DNA of 64,000 nt, taken from Spongiibacter tropicus DSM 19543 (lineage in GTDB: Bacteria > Pseudomonadota > Gammaproteobacteria > Pseudomonadales > Spongiibacteraceae). Shown in pieces: positions 23,135-31,634 of this stretch; position 1 is the stretch's first letter, and each line of letters opens with the position of its first letter. The translations under genes and the position numbers were made by a program. The stretch spans positions 1,182,463 through 1,246,462 of the forward strand of contig NZ_ATUS01000001.1 of NCBI RefSeq assembly GCF_000420325.1, written 5' to 3'. The notes under the pieces are model-generated. The model did no database searches and had not been told where the DNA came from. It saw only the letters and a list, made by a program, of their open reading frames with translations.

Positions 23135-25419
23135 GCGTCGGCCCCTTCGGTGTTCATATTCAGCTCAAGCTGCTCGGCGCTGTCGGTGAGCGCTTGCAGT
23201 CGCGCCAGAATATCCTGATGGGTGAGCAGGTTGTGGTCGATAATTTCCCGCGCCTGCGCCACGTAGTAGCTCATCTGTTCGTCGCTGCGTTCGCCGCTCT
23301 CTTTGAGGGTGTGTTCGACGCTGGCCAGCGCGGCCAATAGTTCGCCGTTGCTGTCGCCAAACTGCTGCACGGCGGCAGCGAAGGTTTCGCCCACACCCGA
23401 CAGCTCCAGCGCACTGCCTGCCAGTTGGTCTCCGAGTTCGGCAAGTTGGCTGGCGCGCTGTTCGATGCTGTCGCCCAAACGCTCGCCCAGTTGCTTGAGC
23501 GTATCGCCGCTGTTGGCCAATAACTGCTCGACCGCCTCGCGCTGGGCCTGACTGTTGTCGCGCAGGCCATCGGTGAGTTTGGCCAGTTCTTCCATCAAGG
23601 TGCGGCGCTCATCCAGCAGGCTGTTGTCGCGCTCGATATTCTTGGTGATTTCACCCCGCAACTGTTCCATCAGCTCAGCCGCGACACGGGGCGCCTCTGA
23701 GGCGGATTCAATCAGATTGGCCAGCGGCGCTTCCAGTGAGTTGCCCAGTTCAGCCAGTTGGCTGGCGACGGCGGCTTGCAGGGTTTCCAGACGGCTGACG
23801 GCGGCATCGCCACGCTGGGCTTCCTCGTCACGCAACTGCTGCAACTGCGATTGCAGCGCGTCAATCAGTGCGCCGCTGCGCTCGGAAACATTTTCCTGCC
23901 AGCGCTGCTCGGCAGCCTGTTGCTGGCTCAGTTGCTCGGCAATGGCTGCCTGCAGGGTTTCCAGACGGCTCACCGCGGCATCGCCGCGCTGACCTTCTTC
24001 ATCACGCAATTGCTGCAATTGGCCTTGCAGGGCATCGATAAGCTGGGTGCTGCGAGCCGCCACACTTTCCTGCCAACGCTGTTCGGCGGCCTGCTGTTCT
24101 TCAAGCTGCTGACGCTGTTGTTCAAGCAACTGCTGGTTGACGCTGTTCAGGGCGGCGTTGCGGGTCTCGGCATCTTCTCCCAACGAGCGGGCCACCGCCG
24201 ACAGCATGGTTTCGGCATTGGCAAAGGCTGCCTGCCACTGTTGCAGACGCTCGGCTTCGGCATCGCGCTGTGCCTGCAGGGCCTCGGCGCTGCGCTGGGC
24301 GGCATCCTCCAGCAATTGGCGACTGTCGGCCGCCATCTGCTCGGCGCTGCGGCTGAGGCCTTGGCCCACCGCATCGGCAAGTTCACGGTTGGCGCTCTGC
24401 TGGCTTTCCAGTCCTTTTTGCCAAGCGGTATTAATAGTGGCTGCGCTGTGCTCAAGCTGGCTGGACATGGCTTCAAGACGGGCCTGGGCAGCATCATCAA
24501 ACTGCTGGTGACGCTGTTGCAGGTCGCGCTCCAATCCGGCCAGCAAGCCTTCCACGACGGGCTTGATGGTTTCGCCAGCCTGACGACCGCTGTCGGCCAG
24601 ACTGCGGTTCAGTGATTCGGCCACAGAGCTGGCCAGCGCCTGAAAATCGTCCTGCACGCGCTGTTGGAACTGTTGCTGGTTATCGACCAACTGCTGGCGG
24701 AGCTGCTCGCCCATCGTTCCCAGACGCTCGCTCAGTGCGGTGAGCTGACTGGCGACCGCAGGCAGCGCATCGGCCTGTTGTTGCAGAGCGGAATAGGTTT
24801 GTTGGCGCTGATGACTGAGCGAATAATCCCGGAAGCGACTGTCGCGCTGCTGGTCCAGCTCACGGGACACGGCAATGCGCTCACGGCGGCTAAGCGTGGC
24901 AATAAAGCCCAGCATCGCCGACGCGGCCACCCCGGCCACCGAGGTGCCAAATGCCATCCCCAGACCTTTAATCGGCGTGGTGAGGCCATCGCGGATGGCG
25001 CTGAGTTCGGTACTGCCCTCCAGCGCCTGCACGGCGCCGCCCAGGGTTTCGACCATACCGACAAAGGTGCCCATCAAACCCAGCATGACCAGCAAGCCAA
25101 CCAGATACGGGGTGAGCACCGGCACCGGCAGGCCGACGTATTCGCCCTCGATACGCTGGCGCACCGGGTTGCGCAGTGAGTCGGGCAGCGCATCCAGCCA
25201 GCGATTCAATTCCACATCACCACGCTGATTCAGCGCCTCGTGCAGGGCACCGGTGGCCTGCTGATAGCGCAGTAATTCCGCCCCGCCAGTGAAGTACGCC
25301 AGCGCAATGAGCAACATCACCACCGACGCCAGCAGATGCCCGGCGGCAACCGCCACGCCCATCCACAGAATAACCAGTGCGCCAATGGCAAAGGCCGCCA
25401 GGGAAAGCAATCGTGTCAT
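23131..25419 (-). CDS. DUF802-type MotA/TolQ/ExbB-like protein with long coiled-coil tail
   Basis: 762 residues. Four membrane segments are predicted (about 8-25, 30-45, 102-122, 155-178). The last two form the MotA/TolQ/ExbB core: LVMLGLMGTFVGMVETLGGA, then TTPIKGLGMAFGTSVAGVAAS. The remaining roughly 580 residues are a Gln/Ala/Glu-rich coiled coil with two copies of a 58-residue repeat. The layout resembles the Zorya protein ZorA, a stator subunit with a long cytoplasmic tail; that resemblance is inference. The ATG at 25419 overlaps the DUF3348 stop (ATGA); the upstream in-frame extension is within that gene. Confidence 0.85.
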   Translation of the reverse strand: MTRLLSLAAFAIGALVILWMGVAVAAGHLLASVVMLLIALAYFTGGAELLRYQQATGALHEALNQRGDVELNRWLDALPDSLRNPVRQRIEGEYVGLPVPVLTPYLVGLLVMLGLMGTFVGMVETLGGAVQALEGSTELSAIRDGLTTPIKGLGMAFGTSVAGVAASAMLGFIATLSRRERIAVSRELDQQRDSRFRDYSLSHQRQQTYSALQQQADALPAVASQLTALSERLGTMGEQLRQQLVDNQQQFQQRVQDDFQALASSVAESLNRSLADSGRQAGETIKPVVEGLLAGLERDLQQRHQQFDDAAQARLEAMSSQLEHSAATINTAWQKGLESQQSANRELADAVGQGLSRSAEQMAADSRQLLEDAAQRSAEALQAQRDAEAERLQQWQAAFANAETMLSAVARSLGEDAETRNAALNSVNQQLLEQQRQQLEEQQAAEQRWQESVAARSTQLIDALQGQLQQLRDEEGQRGDAAVSRLETLQAAIAEQLSQQQAAEQRWQENVSERSGALIDALQSQLQQLRDEEAQRGDAAVSRLETLQAAVASQLAELGNSLEAPLANLIESASEAPRVAAELMEQLRGEITKNIERDNSLLDERRTLMEELAKLTDGLRDNSQAQREAVEQLLANSGDTLKQLGERLGDSIEQRASQLAELGDQLAGSALELSGVGETFAAAVQQFGDSNGELLAALASVEHTLKESGERSDEQMSYYVAQAREIIDHNLLTHQDILARLQALTDSAEQLELNMNTEGADA
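23761..24108 (-). repeat. Two tandem 174-bp units inside the DUF802 coiled coil
   Basis: The word TGCAGGGTTTCCAGACGGCT recurs with a 174-bp period (23777 and 23951). In protein this is a 58-residue repeat containing RWQE, ALQ-QLQQLRDEE and AAVSRLETLQAA. The copies have diverged, so the duplication is not recent. Confidence 0.75.
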
Positions 25420-26189
25420 GGAGTGTCCTCGTGTTCGGAGTTCAGGGCTTCCAACAGGCCCTGTAGCGGCTGCAAACGCAGCGCGAGTTCGGCAAGCAGA
25501 AGTGTCTGCATGTCCTGATGAAATAGATGGAGCCAACCGCCATCGGCCAGCCAGTGTTCGGCATTGCTGGGCTGCCCCGCGTCGGCATCGGCCGCCTGCT
25601 GAGCCCGGCGCAGAGCAAAAAAGTGCTGTGCCAGCAGCTTTGGCAGTGCCGCCAGACTGCGTCGGCTGTAGTCGGAGAGCGTGGTTTCCATCATGGTATC
25701 GAGCGCGGCCAGTTGCGCCAGCGCCTCGGAGCGCGCCGCCAGTTGTTTGCGCAGCAGGCCGCGCAGGCTGATGACGCGGTGGTCCATTTCGCTTTGATGC
25801 AGGGCATAAAACCGCTGATACGGCGCGTAACCGGCGGCATCATCGCCAAAGGTATCGGCATTGGGCGACGGTAGAATAAAGCCCGCCGGGCTGCTGCTCA
25901 TGGCGTCGGGATCAAGCGTGAAACTGGCCGAGATCGCCTCGATCATCTCGGCGCGGCGATCCATAAACAGGGCTTGCGCATCGCCCTGCGCTTCAGTTTC
26001 CACTGCCTTTATACGCTTCAGGCCACGGAGTGATTCCGACAGGGCAATGGCGCCAGACAGGTCGATCAGTTCGGCCAATTTGTCGGCAAAGCCTTTGCGC
26101 GGCGCAGCCGTCGCCGCCACACCCAGCCCACTGAGAGTGTGGACCAGTCGCGACGGATTAGACGAGACATGCGTGGCAGCCTTGGGCAT
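25416..26189 (-). CDS. DUF3348-like protein, first gene of the motor-like operon
   Basis: 257 residues, predicted soluble and mostly helical: N-terminal LVHTLSGLGVAATAAPRKGFADKLAELID, central YAPYQRFYALHQSEMDHRVISLRGLLR, and the C-terminal HQDMQTLLLAELALRLQPLQGLLEAL. I place it in DUF3348 from its position before DUF802 and general resemblance; function unknown. Its stop overlaps the DUF802 start by 4 bp. It is the 5' gene of a four-gene operon divergent from the DODA-type dioxygenase gene. Confidence 0.72.
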   Translation of the reverse strand: MPKAATHVSSNPSRLVHTLSGLGVAATAAPRKGFADKLAELIDLSGAIALSESLRGLKRIKAVETEAQGDAQALFMDRRAEMIEAISASFTLDPDAMSSSPAGFILPSPNADTFGDDAAGYAPYQRFYALHQSEMDHRVISLRGLLRKQLAARSEALAQLAALDTMMETTLSDYSRRSLAALPKLLAQHFFALRRAQQAADADAGQPSNAEHWLADGGWLHLFHQDMQTLLLAELALRLQPLQGLLEALNSEHEDTP

Positions 26190-26495
26190 AAGATCCTATA
26201 GCGAGCGTTCATCAACCGCGATGAACGGAGTTAATCGGGGCGGGCCATTCTGTTTGCGCGACGGAAAACGGGGCGGTCACTGATGCCCTGACAGGGCGGA
26301 GTGGAACGGCGTTGCTTCTACTTTCTTCGTTTTGCTTTCGCATTTTTGCGCTCCATTATCGCCATTTTCCGGGCTGATTCAACACAGCAGCCCTCCCGAG
26401 TGATCAGCTTTTCTGCGCAGTTTGGGCAATTTTTTGCGCCAGACAGCGCATACGGAATTCCGTACCATGGCCGAGCAATGAATAAGGAGCTCTCA
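26190..26495. other. Divergent intergenic region
   Basis: 306 bases between the DUF3348 operon and the dioxygenase gene. It holds one short perfect inverted repeat, GCCCTG-A-CAGGGC (26285-26297). An open frame covers part of the region but has no recognisable protein. Promoters for both directions are expected; none is clear. Confidence 0.4.
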
Positions 26496-27299
26496 ATGAG
26501 TGATGCACGCGGCGCAAGTATTCTGTTTATTCCCCACGGTGGCGGTCCCCTGCCGCTGCTGGATGACCCCGGTCATGCCCGGCTCAGCCAGTTTCTGCGC
26601 GACCTGGGAAAACAGCTGCCGCGCCCCGAGGCCATTTTGCTGATCAGCGCCCACTGGGAAGCCAGCGAAGCGCGCATTACCGGCGCCGCCCGCCCGGAGC
26701 TGATCTATGACTACAGCGGCTTTCCGGAGGAGTCCTACCACATTACCTATCCGGCACCCGGCCAGCCCACCCTGGCCTGTGATGTGCAACGCGCCCTGGT
26801 CGGTGCGGGGCTTCCTGCGCACCTCGATAACAGCCGCGGCTTTGACCACGGCATGTTCGTGCCGCTGAAGCTGATGTACCCCGAGGCGGATATTCCCGTG
26901 GTACAACTGTCGCTGCTGAGCAGCCTGGACGGCACCGCCCATATTGAGATGGGCCGGGCGCTGGCGCCGCTGCGCGATCGACGCCTGCTGGTGCTGGGTT
27001 CCGGCGCTACGTATCACAATCTTCAGGCCTACTTCAGCGGCCGCATGGACCGCAACGCTCACTTGGCGTTTGAGGACTGGCTGGACGCCCGCTGCTGTGA
27101 TGATGGCCTGAGCGACGACCAGCGCCAGACCGCCCTCGCCAACTGGCCGCAGGCACCGGGCGGGCTGCACTGCCACCCCCGCGCCGAACACTTACTGCCA
27201 CTGCAGGTATGTGCGGGCATGGCGACGGGGCCCGCCACGCGGATTTTCTTCGACGAGGTGATGGGCGAACTCAGCAGCGCCTTTCTGTGGCAGTACTGA
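26496..27299 (+). CDS. DODA-type (class III) extradiol dioxygenase
   Basis: 267 residues, the size of the LigB-fold DODA/YgiD family (4,5-DOPA-extradiol-dioxygenase type, zinc or iron). Family features are IPHGGGPLPLL near the N-terminus, LISAHWEAS, the DHGMFVPLKLMYP block and HCHPRAEHLLPL. It would open a catechol ring; the substrate cannot be told. The ATG at 26496 is chosen because AAGGAG lies six bases upstream; the longer frame from 26301 is unsupported. Next gene downstream is an OYE-family oxidoreductase. Confidence 0.85.
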   Translation: MSDARGASILFIPHGGGPLPLLDDPGHARLSQFLRDLGKQLPRPEAILLISAHWEASEARITGAARPELIYDYSGFPEESYHITYPAPGQPTLACDVQRALVGAGLPAHLDNSRGFDHGMFVPLKLMYPEADIPVVQLSLLSSLDGTAHIEMGRALAPLRDRRLLVLGSGATYHNLQAYFSGRMDRNAHLAFEDWLDARCCDDGLSDDQRQTALANWPQAPGGLHCHPRAEHLLPLQVCAGMATGPATRIFFDEVMGELSSAFLWQY

Positions 27300-27393
27300 T
27301 CTGCTGAACGCCGCCCCGTGAGCGGTGTTTGCCTGATCGCGGTCGGCTGTGCAGAATGGAGAGCTGCACAATAATAAAAGCTGGGGAACTACC

Positions 27394-28659
27394 ATGCCGC
27401 TACTCACCGATCCGCTTACCCTGCCCTGCGGCGCAACACTGCCCAACCGTCTGCTGAAATCGGCGATGACCGAAGGGCTGGCCGACGAACAGGACCACGC
27501 CACCGGCCGCCTGGCGCGACTGTATGAGCGCTGGTCAGAAGGCGGCACGGGCACACTGATTACCGGCAATGTGATGATCGACCGGCGCTTTCTGGAGCGA
27601 CCCGGCAATGTAGTTATCGACCACAACGGCGGCGAAGCTCAGCTCAGTCACTGGGCGATGGCCGGTCAGCGCGCCGGCAATCAACTGTGGATGCAAATCA
27701 ATCACCCCGGCCGCCAGTGCCAGAAAGTGGTGTCGTCGCAACCGCTGGCGCCCTCCGACGTGGGCATCAAGCTCGTGGGACTGTTCGGCCGTCCGCGCGC
27801 CATGACTGAAGATGATATTCAACGCGCCATCAGCGGCTTTGCCCGGGTGGCGGGCGTCGCCAAAGCCACCGGTTTCAGCGGTATTCAGATTCACGCCGCA
27901 CACGGCTATTTGATCAGCCAGTTCCTGTCGCCCTTGGCGAATCGCCGCGACGACGACTGGGGTGGCAGTCTGGAAAACCGCGCCCGTTTTCTTCTCACTG
28001 TGATTCGTCGATGCCGCGAGACGGTAGGCCCCGACTTCCCGATTGCACTCAAACTGAATTCTGCCGATTTCTCTCAGGGCGGCTTCAGTCATGAGGACAG
28101 CCTGCAGGTGGCAAGCTGGGTGAGCGACGCGGGTATCGACCTGCTGGAAATTTCTGGCGGCACCTATGAAAAGCTGGCGCTGATGGGTGACCGCGACGAG
28201 AAGCTAGCCAAGGCGAGCCGCGCCCGCGAAGCCTACTTCCTCGACTATGCGGCGGGCATCCGCGAGGTCTGCAAGGTGCCGTTGGCGGTGACCGGCGGCT
28301 TCCGCAGCCGCAGTGCCATGCAGGACGCTCTGGACAGCGGCGCTCTGGATGTTATCGGCCTTGCCCGCCCCCTGTGCCTGCAACCCGACGTGCGCGACCT
28401 GCTCAGTGGCGAACAGGACGCCTTCCCAAGCTGGGAAAAAGAACTCCGCATCGGCCCCGGCTGGCTGGGCCCGCGCAGCCCCAACCGCAGCCTGCGCACC
28501 CTCAATTTCGGGCTGGCCACCCAGTGGTATTACCAACAGATTATTGCCTTGAGCGAAGGCAAAACCCCGCGCCCAAAACCCGGACTGATCACCCCCTTTG
28601 TTCGCCACACCGTCACCGAACGGCGGCTGGCGAAAAAGCGGGTGGCGCGGGGAAGCTAG
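27394..28659 (+). CDS. NADH:flavin oxidoreductase, old yellow enzyme family
   Basis: 421 residues, FMN-binding TIM barrel. Typical OYE motifs in order: LPNRLLKSAMTEG, QINHPGRQC (FMN contact), IQIHAAHGYLISQFLSP (catalytic His pair region), NRRDDDWGGSLENRARF and GLARPL near the C-terminus. The family reduces activated C=C bonds. The ATG at 27394 is placed at the start of the barrel. It lies 94 bp after the DODA-type gene in the same direction and converges with the lipase gene. Confidence 0.9.
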   Translation: MPLLTDPLTLPCGATLPNRLLKSAMTEGLADEQDHATGRLARLYERWSEGGTGTLITGNVMIDRRFLERPGNVVIDHNGGEAQLSHWAMAGQRAGNQLWMQINHPGRQCQKVVSSQPLAPSDVGIKLVGLFGRPRAMTEDDIQRAISGFARVAGVAKATGFSGIQIHAAHGYLISQFLSPLANRRDDDWGGSLENRARFLLTVIRRCRETVGPDFPIALKLNSADFSQGGFSHEDSLQVASWVSDAGIDLLEISGGTYEKLALMGDRDEKLAKASRAREAYFLDYAAGIREVCKVPLAVTGGFRSRSAMQDALDSGALDVIGLARPLCLQPDVRDLLSGEQDAFPSWEKELRIGPGWLGPRSPNRSLRTLNFGLATQWYYQQIIALSEGKTPRPKPGLITPFVRHTVTERRLAKKRVARGS

Positions 28660-28663
28660 GCGC

Positions 28664-29722
28664 TCACTCGGTCACCGCGGCCGACTGGGCGTAGGACTTC
28701 AGCGGCGGTTCTTCCGTCGCTAAAGATAAGTCGGGAAAGCCCTGCGCGCCCTCGCTGGCGAACACGTCGAGGAAGTCAGTCAACAGGCTGGGCGACAAGG
28801 CGGGCTCGGGTAGAAACGGCAGCAGACCACAGATTTCACCACCGGCGCGTTCGGGGCTGGCCGGACCGGGATTCGCCAGCGCATCGAGCACCAGTTCGAA
28901 GGTAGCGCGATCCGTCAAACCAATGGTGGCATGCTCCACAATGCGGCCGGGGCACACGTCCTGAATCAGAATATTGGCGACCTTGGGGTTGCCCTGCTGC
29001 CAGTCCAGCGCGGCTGTGGGCACAGGCGAGACGGGTTGCACAAGTTCATCAAACTGCGTGTAGATATTGCTGTAGTCGATCTCTCCCGGTGTTTCGTCTT
29101 CACTGTTGAGCGCCTGCATATAGTTGGAATCTGACCGGAACTGAAAGAACACCGCAGGCACCGGCAAGCCGAGGTCGCTCAGCGCGGCAATATCGATGCC
29201 GTGGTTGGGTGAGGCCAGCAGGATCATATCGTCGATTTTGTCGCGCAGACTGGGCCACCAGCGCACAGCCCAGCGCGGACCCATGCCGCCCTGGCTGTGG
29301 CCGATGATCGACACTTTGCGTCCGGTGTCGGCGATTTGGTCGATGGCATTGACGATGTACTCGGCAGAAATCTGCGCGTCGCCCAGACCGCGATCCGGGT
29401 AGGTGACAATACAAACATCGTAGCCCTGTTCCAGCAGCAGCGGCTCGTAATTCCAGCTCCACTGCTCTTCACCGTGGGTAAAGGTGCCGTGAACCAGCAG
29501 CACTACCGGCCCGGTTTCGGTAAAGGGATTGCAGACCAACGACTGGTTGAGCGTGGCCAGTTCGGTTTCGAAGGTCGGTTCCGCCAGCGCGGCCCCGCCA
29601 CCGCCACTGCCACTGCTGCCGGATGAACTGGACGATCCGCCGCAGGCCGAGAGCAGCGCGACGAGCGGTAGAAAAAGAAAAACAGAGAGAGACCGAGAGC
29701 CGTTTCGGCGGCGTAACAACAT
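28664..29722 (-). CDS. Lipoprotein lipase/alpha-beta hydrolase
   Basis: 352 residues. A lipoprotein signal with lipobox LSAC is followed by a Gly/Ser linker (CGGSSSSSGSSG). The hydrolase domain has VVLLVHGTFTHGEE (oxyanion), IIGHSQGGMGPRWAVRWW (nucleophile Ser in GHSQGG) and LASPNHGID, as in secreted triacylglycerol lipases. The ATG at 29722 opens the signal and has AGGAA upstream; the longer frame to 29767 has no support. Probably membrane-anchored, acting on esters. Single gene convergent with the OYE gene. Confidence 0.85.
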   Translation of the reverse strand: MLLRRRNGSRSLSVFLFLPLVALLSACGGSSSSSGSSGSGGGGAALAEPTFETELATLNQSLVCNPFTETGPVVLLVHGTFTHGEEQWSWNYEPLLLEQGYDVCIVTYPDRGLGDAQISAEYIVNAIDQIADTGRKVSIIGHSQGGMGPRWAVRWWPSLRDKIDDMILLASPNHGIDIAALSDLGLPVPAVFFQFRSDSNYMQALNSEDETPGEIDYSNIYTQFDELVQPVSPVPTAALDWQQGNPKVANILIQDVCPGRIVEHATIGLTDRATFELVLDALANPGPASPERAGGEICGLLPFLPEPALSPSLLTDFLDVFASEGAQGFPDLSLATEEPPLKSYAQSAAVTE

Positions 29723-29779
29723 GGGCGTATTCCTATTATGATTATAGGCCCGACAATAACACAGCATCAGAAGTTTGGT

Positions 29780-31567
29780 TTATTGCTCGACACTCATCTC
29801 TAAGGTTTCCGAGTCAGCCACGTCGTCGTCACTTATTTTCGGCGCGCCGAACAAGGTGGCCGAGGCCAGTAACAGGGCTTCGCAAATCGCCTCCAGATCC
29901 GCCTGATCGTTCATAATGGCTGCGGCCACGGTCGCGCTGATTTCGTGGCGAACCAGCCGTTCGTCGAGGTCGTCGATCAGGCAGCGACTGGCGAAGTCTG
30001 CTGACGCACGCAAGTCTTGCAACAAGGGCTCCAGCCCCGACTCTGGCGGCCCGTCATGCTGCACCTTGCGCAGGGCACGCAGCAACTCGGCCAACTGCAG
30101 GCGCAACTGGTCGTAGCGCGCCCTTACCACCGGGTTCGGCGACAAGGCGTAGCGCGACAGATGCTGGTGCAGGTGTTTCATGCCGCGCACCGCTTCCACA
30201 ATCGCTCGGCTGGCTTGGCGCAGCAGATAAATCTGTTCTGCCACACTGCGGGTGGTCTCCTGACTTTGTGCGGCAACAATAAAGGCCACAATGTCCCCGT
30301 GCAGGCGTTTGATTTTTCCCTCATAGGCGTCTTCCACATCCAGCGCAATAATGCGCCGGGTGTTTGCCACCGCCATATGCAAGGGCTCGTCGGAGTCGAT
30401 GGTTTTGCGGCTCAAGCTCAAACCATGTGCCAGCAAGCCGTAGGCGTTTTCGAAAAGATGCAGCACTTCCAGGCGCAGGGCATTGACGATGGTCGCCGGC
30501 GTTTCCAGCGCGTGGGGATTGAGGTACAGAGGCTGTTCAGTACCCTTGTCGCTGCTGCGCACATAGCGCAGTAATACCCGCTCAAGCAGACCAACAAAGG
30601 GCGCCAGCAACAGGACACCGAGAATGTTGAACAGGGTATGAAACAGCGCCAGCCGCAGCAGGTAATTGTCGGGCGCCAGACCGATCAAGCGGGCCAGCAT
30701 GTCCACCAGTTCGGCCAGTGGCTGGAGAATCGCAATCGCCACCGTCGCGGTGATCACGTTAAATAACACGTGGGAACCGGCCAGGCGCTTACCCGCAAGG
30801 TTCGAGGTGAGACTGCCCAGCACAATGGTCACCGTGCTGCCGAGGTTGGCGCCGATCGCCAGCGCCAACGCGTTCTCGTAACTGACCTGCCCCGCCGACA
30901 GCGCGGTAATCACAATCAGCAACGTGGCGTGGCTGGACTGCATAATGACCGTAACCAACATGCCGATAAGCGTGTACAGCAGCACGCCTTTGAGCCCTGT
31001 CATGGCGTAGGCCGAGAGGTCCACCCCCTCCTGAAACCCGGCGAATCCCAGTTTCATGTAGTGAATACCGAGGAACAGGAAGGCCACGCCCAGCAGTAAA
31101 TTACCGGCCGCACGCAACCCGCGCCCCCGCTGCATCATAAACACCATGCCAAACACCAGCATGGGCATGGCATAGCTGCCGATATCCAGCGACAGACCGG
31201 GACCGGCAATGAGCCAGGCACCGGTGGTGGTGCCGATATTGGCGCCCATGATAATGCCGATACCCGCCGCCAGACTGATCATCTCGGCGCTGACAAAGGA
31301 GATGGTAAGCAGTGACACCAGCGAGCTGGACTGCATCAGCGTGGTGCTGACCGCCCCCACCAGCAGGGACTTGCCGAAGCCGTCGGTAATGCGCTGCAAC
31401 AGCGCTTCCAGTGCGCCACCGGCAAAGGTTTTAAAGCCCTGCTCCAGCAGCACCATGCCGAACATAAACAGCGCCACCCCGGCGGCGATATCGACAAAGT
31501 CGGCACTGCGCCACAGTCCATAGGCGAGCACCAGTAACACCAGCGGCAAAGAGAATTTCTTGAGCAT
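29780..31567 (-). CDS. Na+/phosphate cotransporter family protein
   Basis: 595 residues of the NptA/PNaS family. The membrane half holds two inverted related repeats, seen in SSTTLMQSSSLVSLL-like and VTVIMQSSHATLLIVI segments (the QSS signatures) and GANIGTTTGAWL / GANLGSTVTIVL. The C-terminal roughly 230 residues are PhoU-like helices. It takes up phosphate or a similar anion with sodium. The ATG at 31567 opens the first membrane helix; a GTG at 31591 is the alternative. Confidence 0.9.
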   Translation of the reverse strand: MLKKFSLPLVLLVLAYGLWRSADFVDIAAGVALFMFGMVLLEQGFKTFAGGALEALLQRITDGFGKSLLVGAVSTTLMQSSSLVSLLTISFVSAEMISLAAGIGIIMGANIGTTTGAWLIAGPGLSLDIGSYAMPMLVFGMVFMMQRGRGLRAAGNLLLGVAFLFLGIHYMKLGFAGFQEGVDLSAYAMTGLKGVLLYTLIGMLVTVIMQSSHATLLIVITALSAGQVSYENALALAIGANLGSTVTIVLGSLTSNLAGKRLAGSHVLFNVITATVAIAILQPLAELVDMLARLIGLAPDNYLLRLALFHTLFNILGVLLLAPFVGLLERVLLRYVRSSDKGTEQPLYLNPHALETPATIVNALRLEVLHLFENAYGLLAHGLSLSRKTIDSDEPLHMAVANTRRIIALDVEDAYEGKIKRLHGDIVAFIVAAQSQETTRSVAEQIYLLRQASRAIVEAVRGMKHLHQHLSRYALSPNPVVRARYDQLRLQLAELLRALRKVQHDGPPESGLEPLLQDLRASADFASRCLIDDLDERLVRHEISATVAAAIMNDQADLEAICEALLLASATLFGAPKISDDDVADSETLEMSVEQ

Positions 31568-31634
31568 CGAGACAGCCTGAAGACAATCCACTAACAGCCG
31601 TCATTCTCCAACGCGGCGACGGAAAACGCCAAGG

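Noticed and set aside
23758-24615. 285-residue plus-strand frame opposite the DUF802 coiled coil
   Set aside because: Arises from the repetitive Gln/Ala coding sequence on the other strand.
21768-26189. A complete Zorya defence system
   Set aside because: Only ZorA-like and ZorB-like partners are seen. No ZorC/ZorD/ZorE-type nuclease or helicase gene is present; the flanking genes are DUF3348 and DUF2894.
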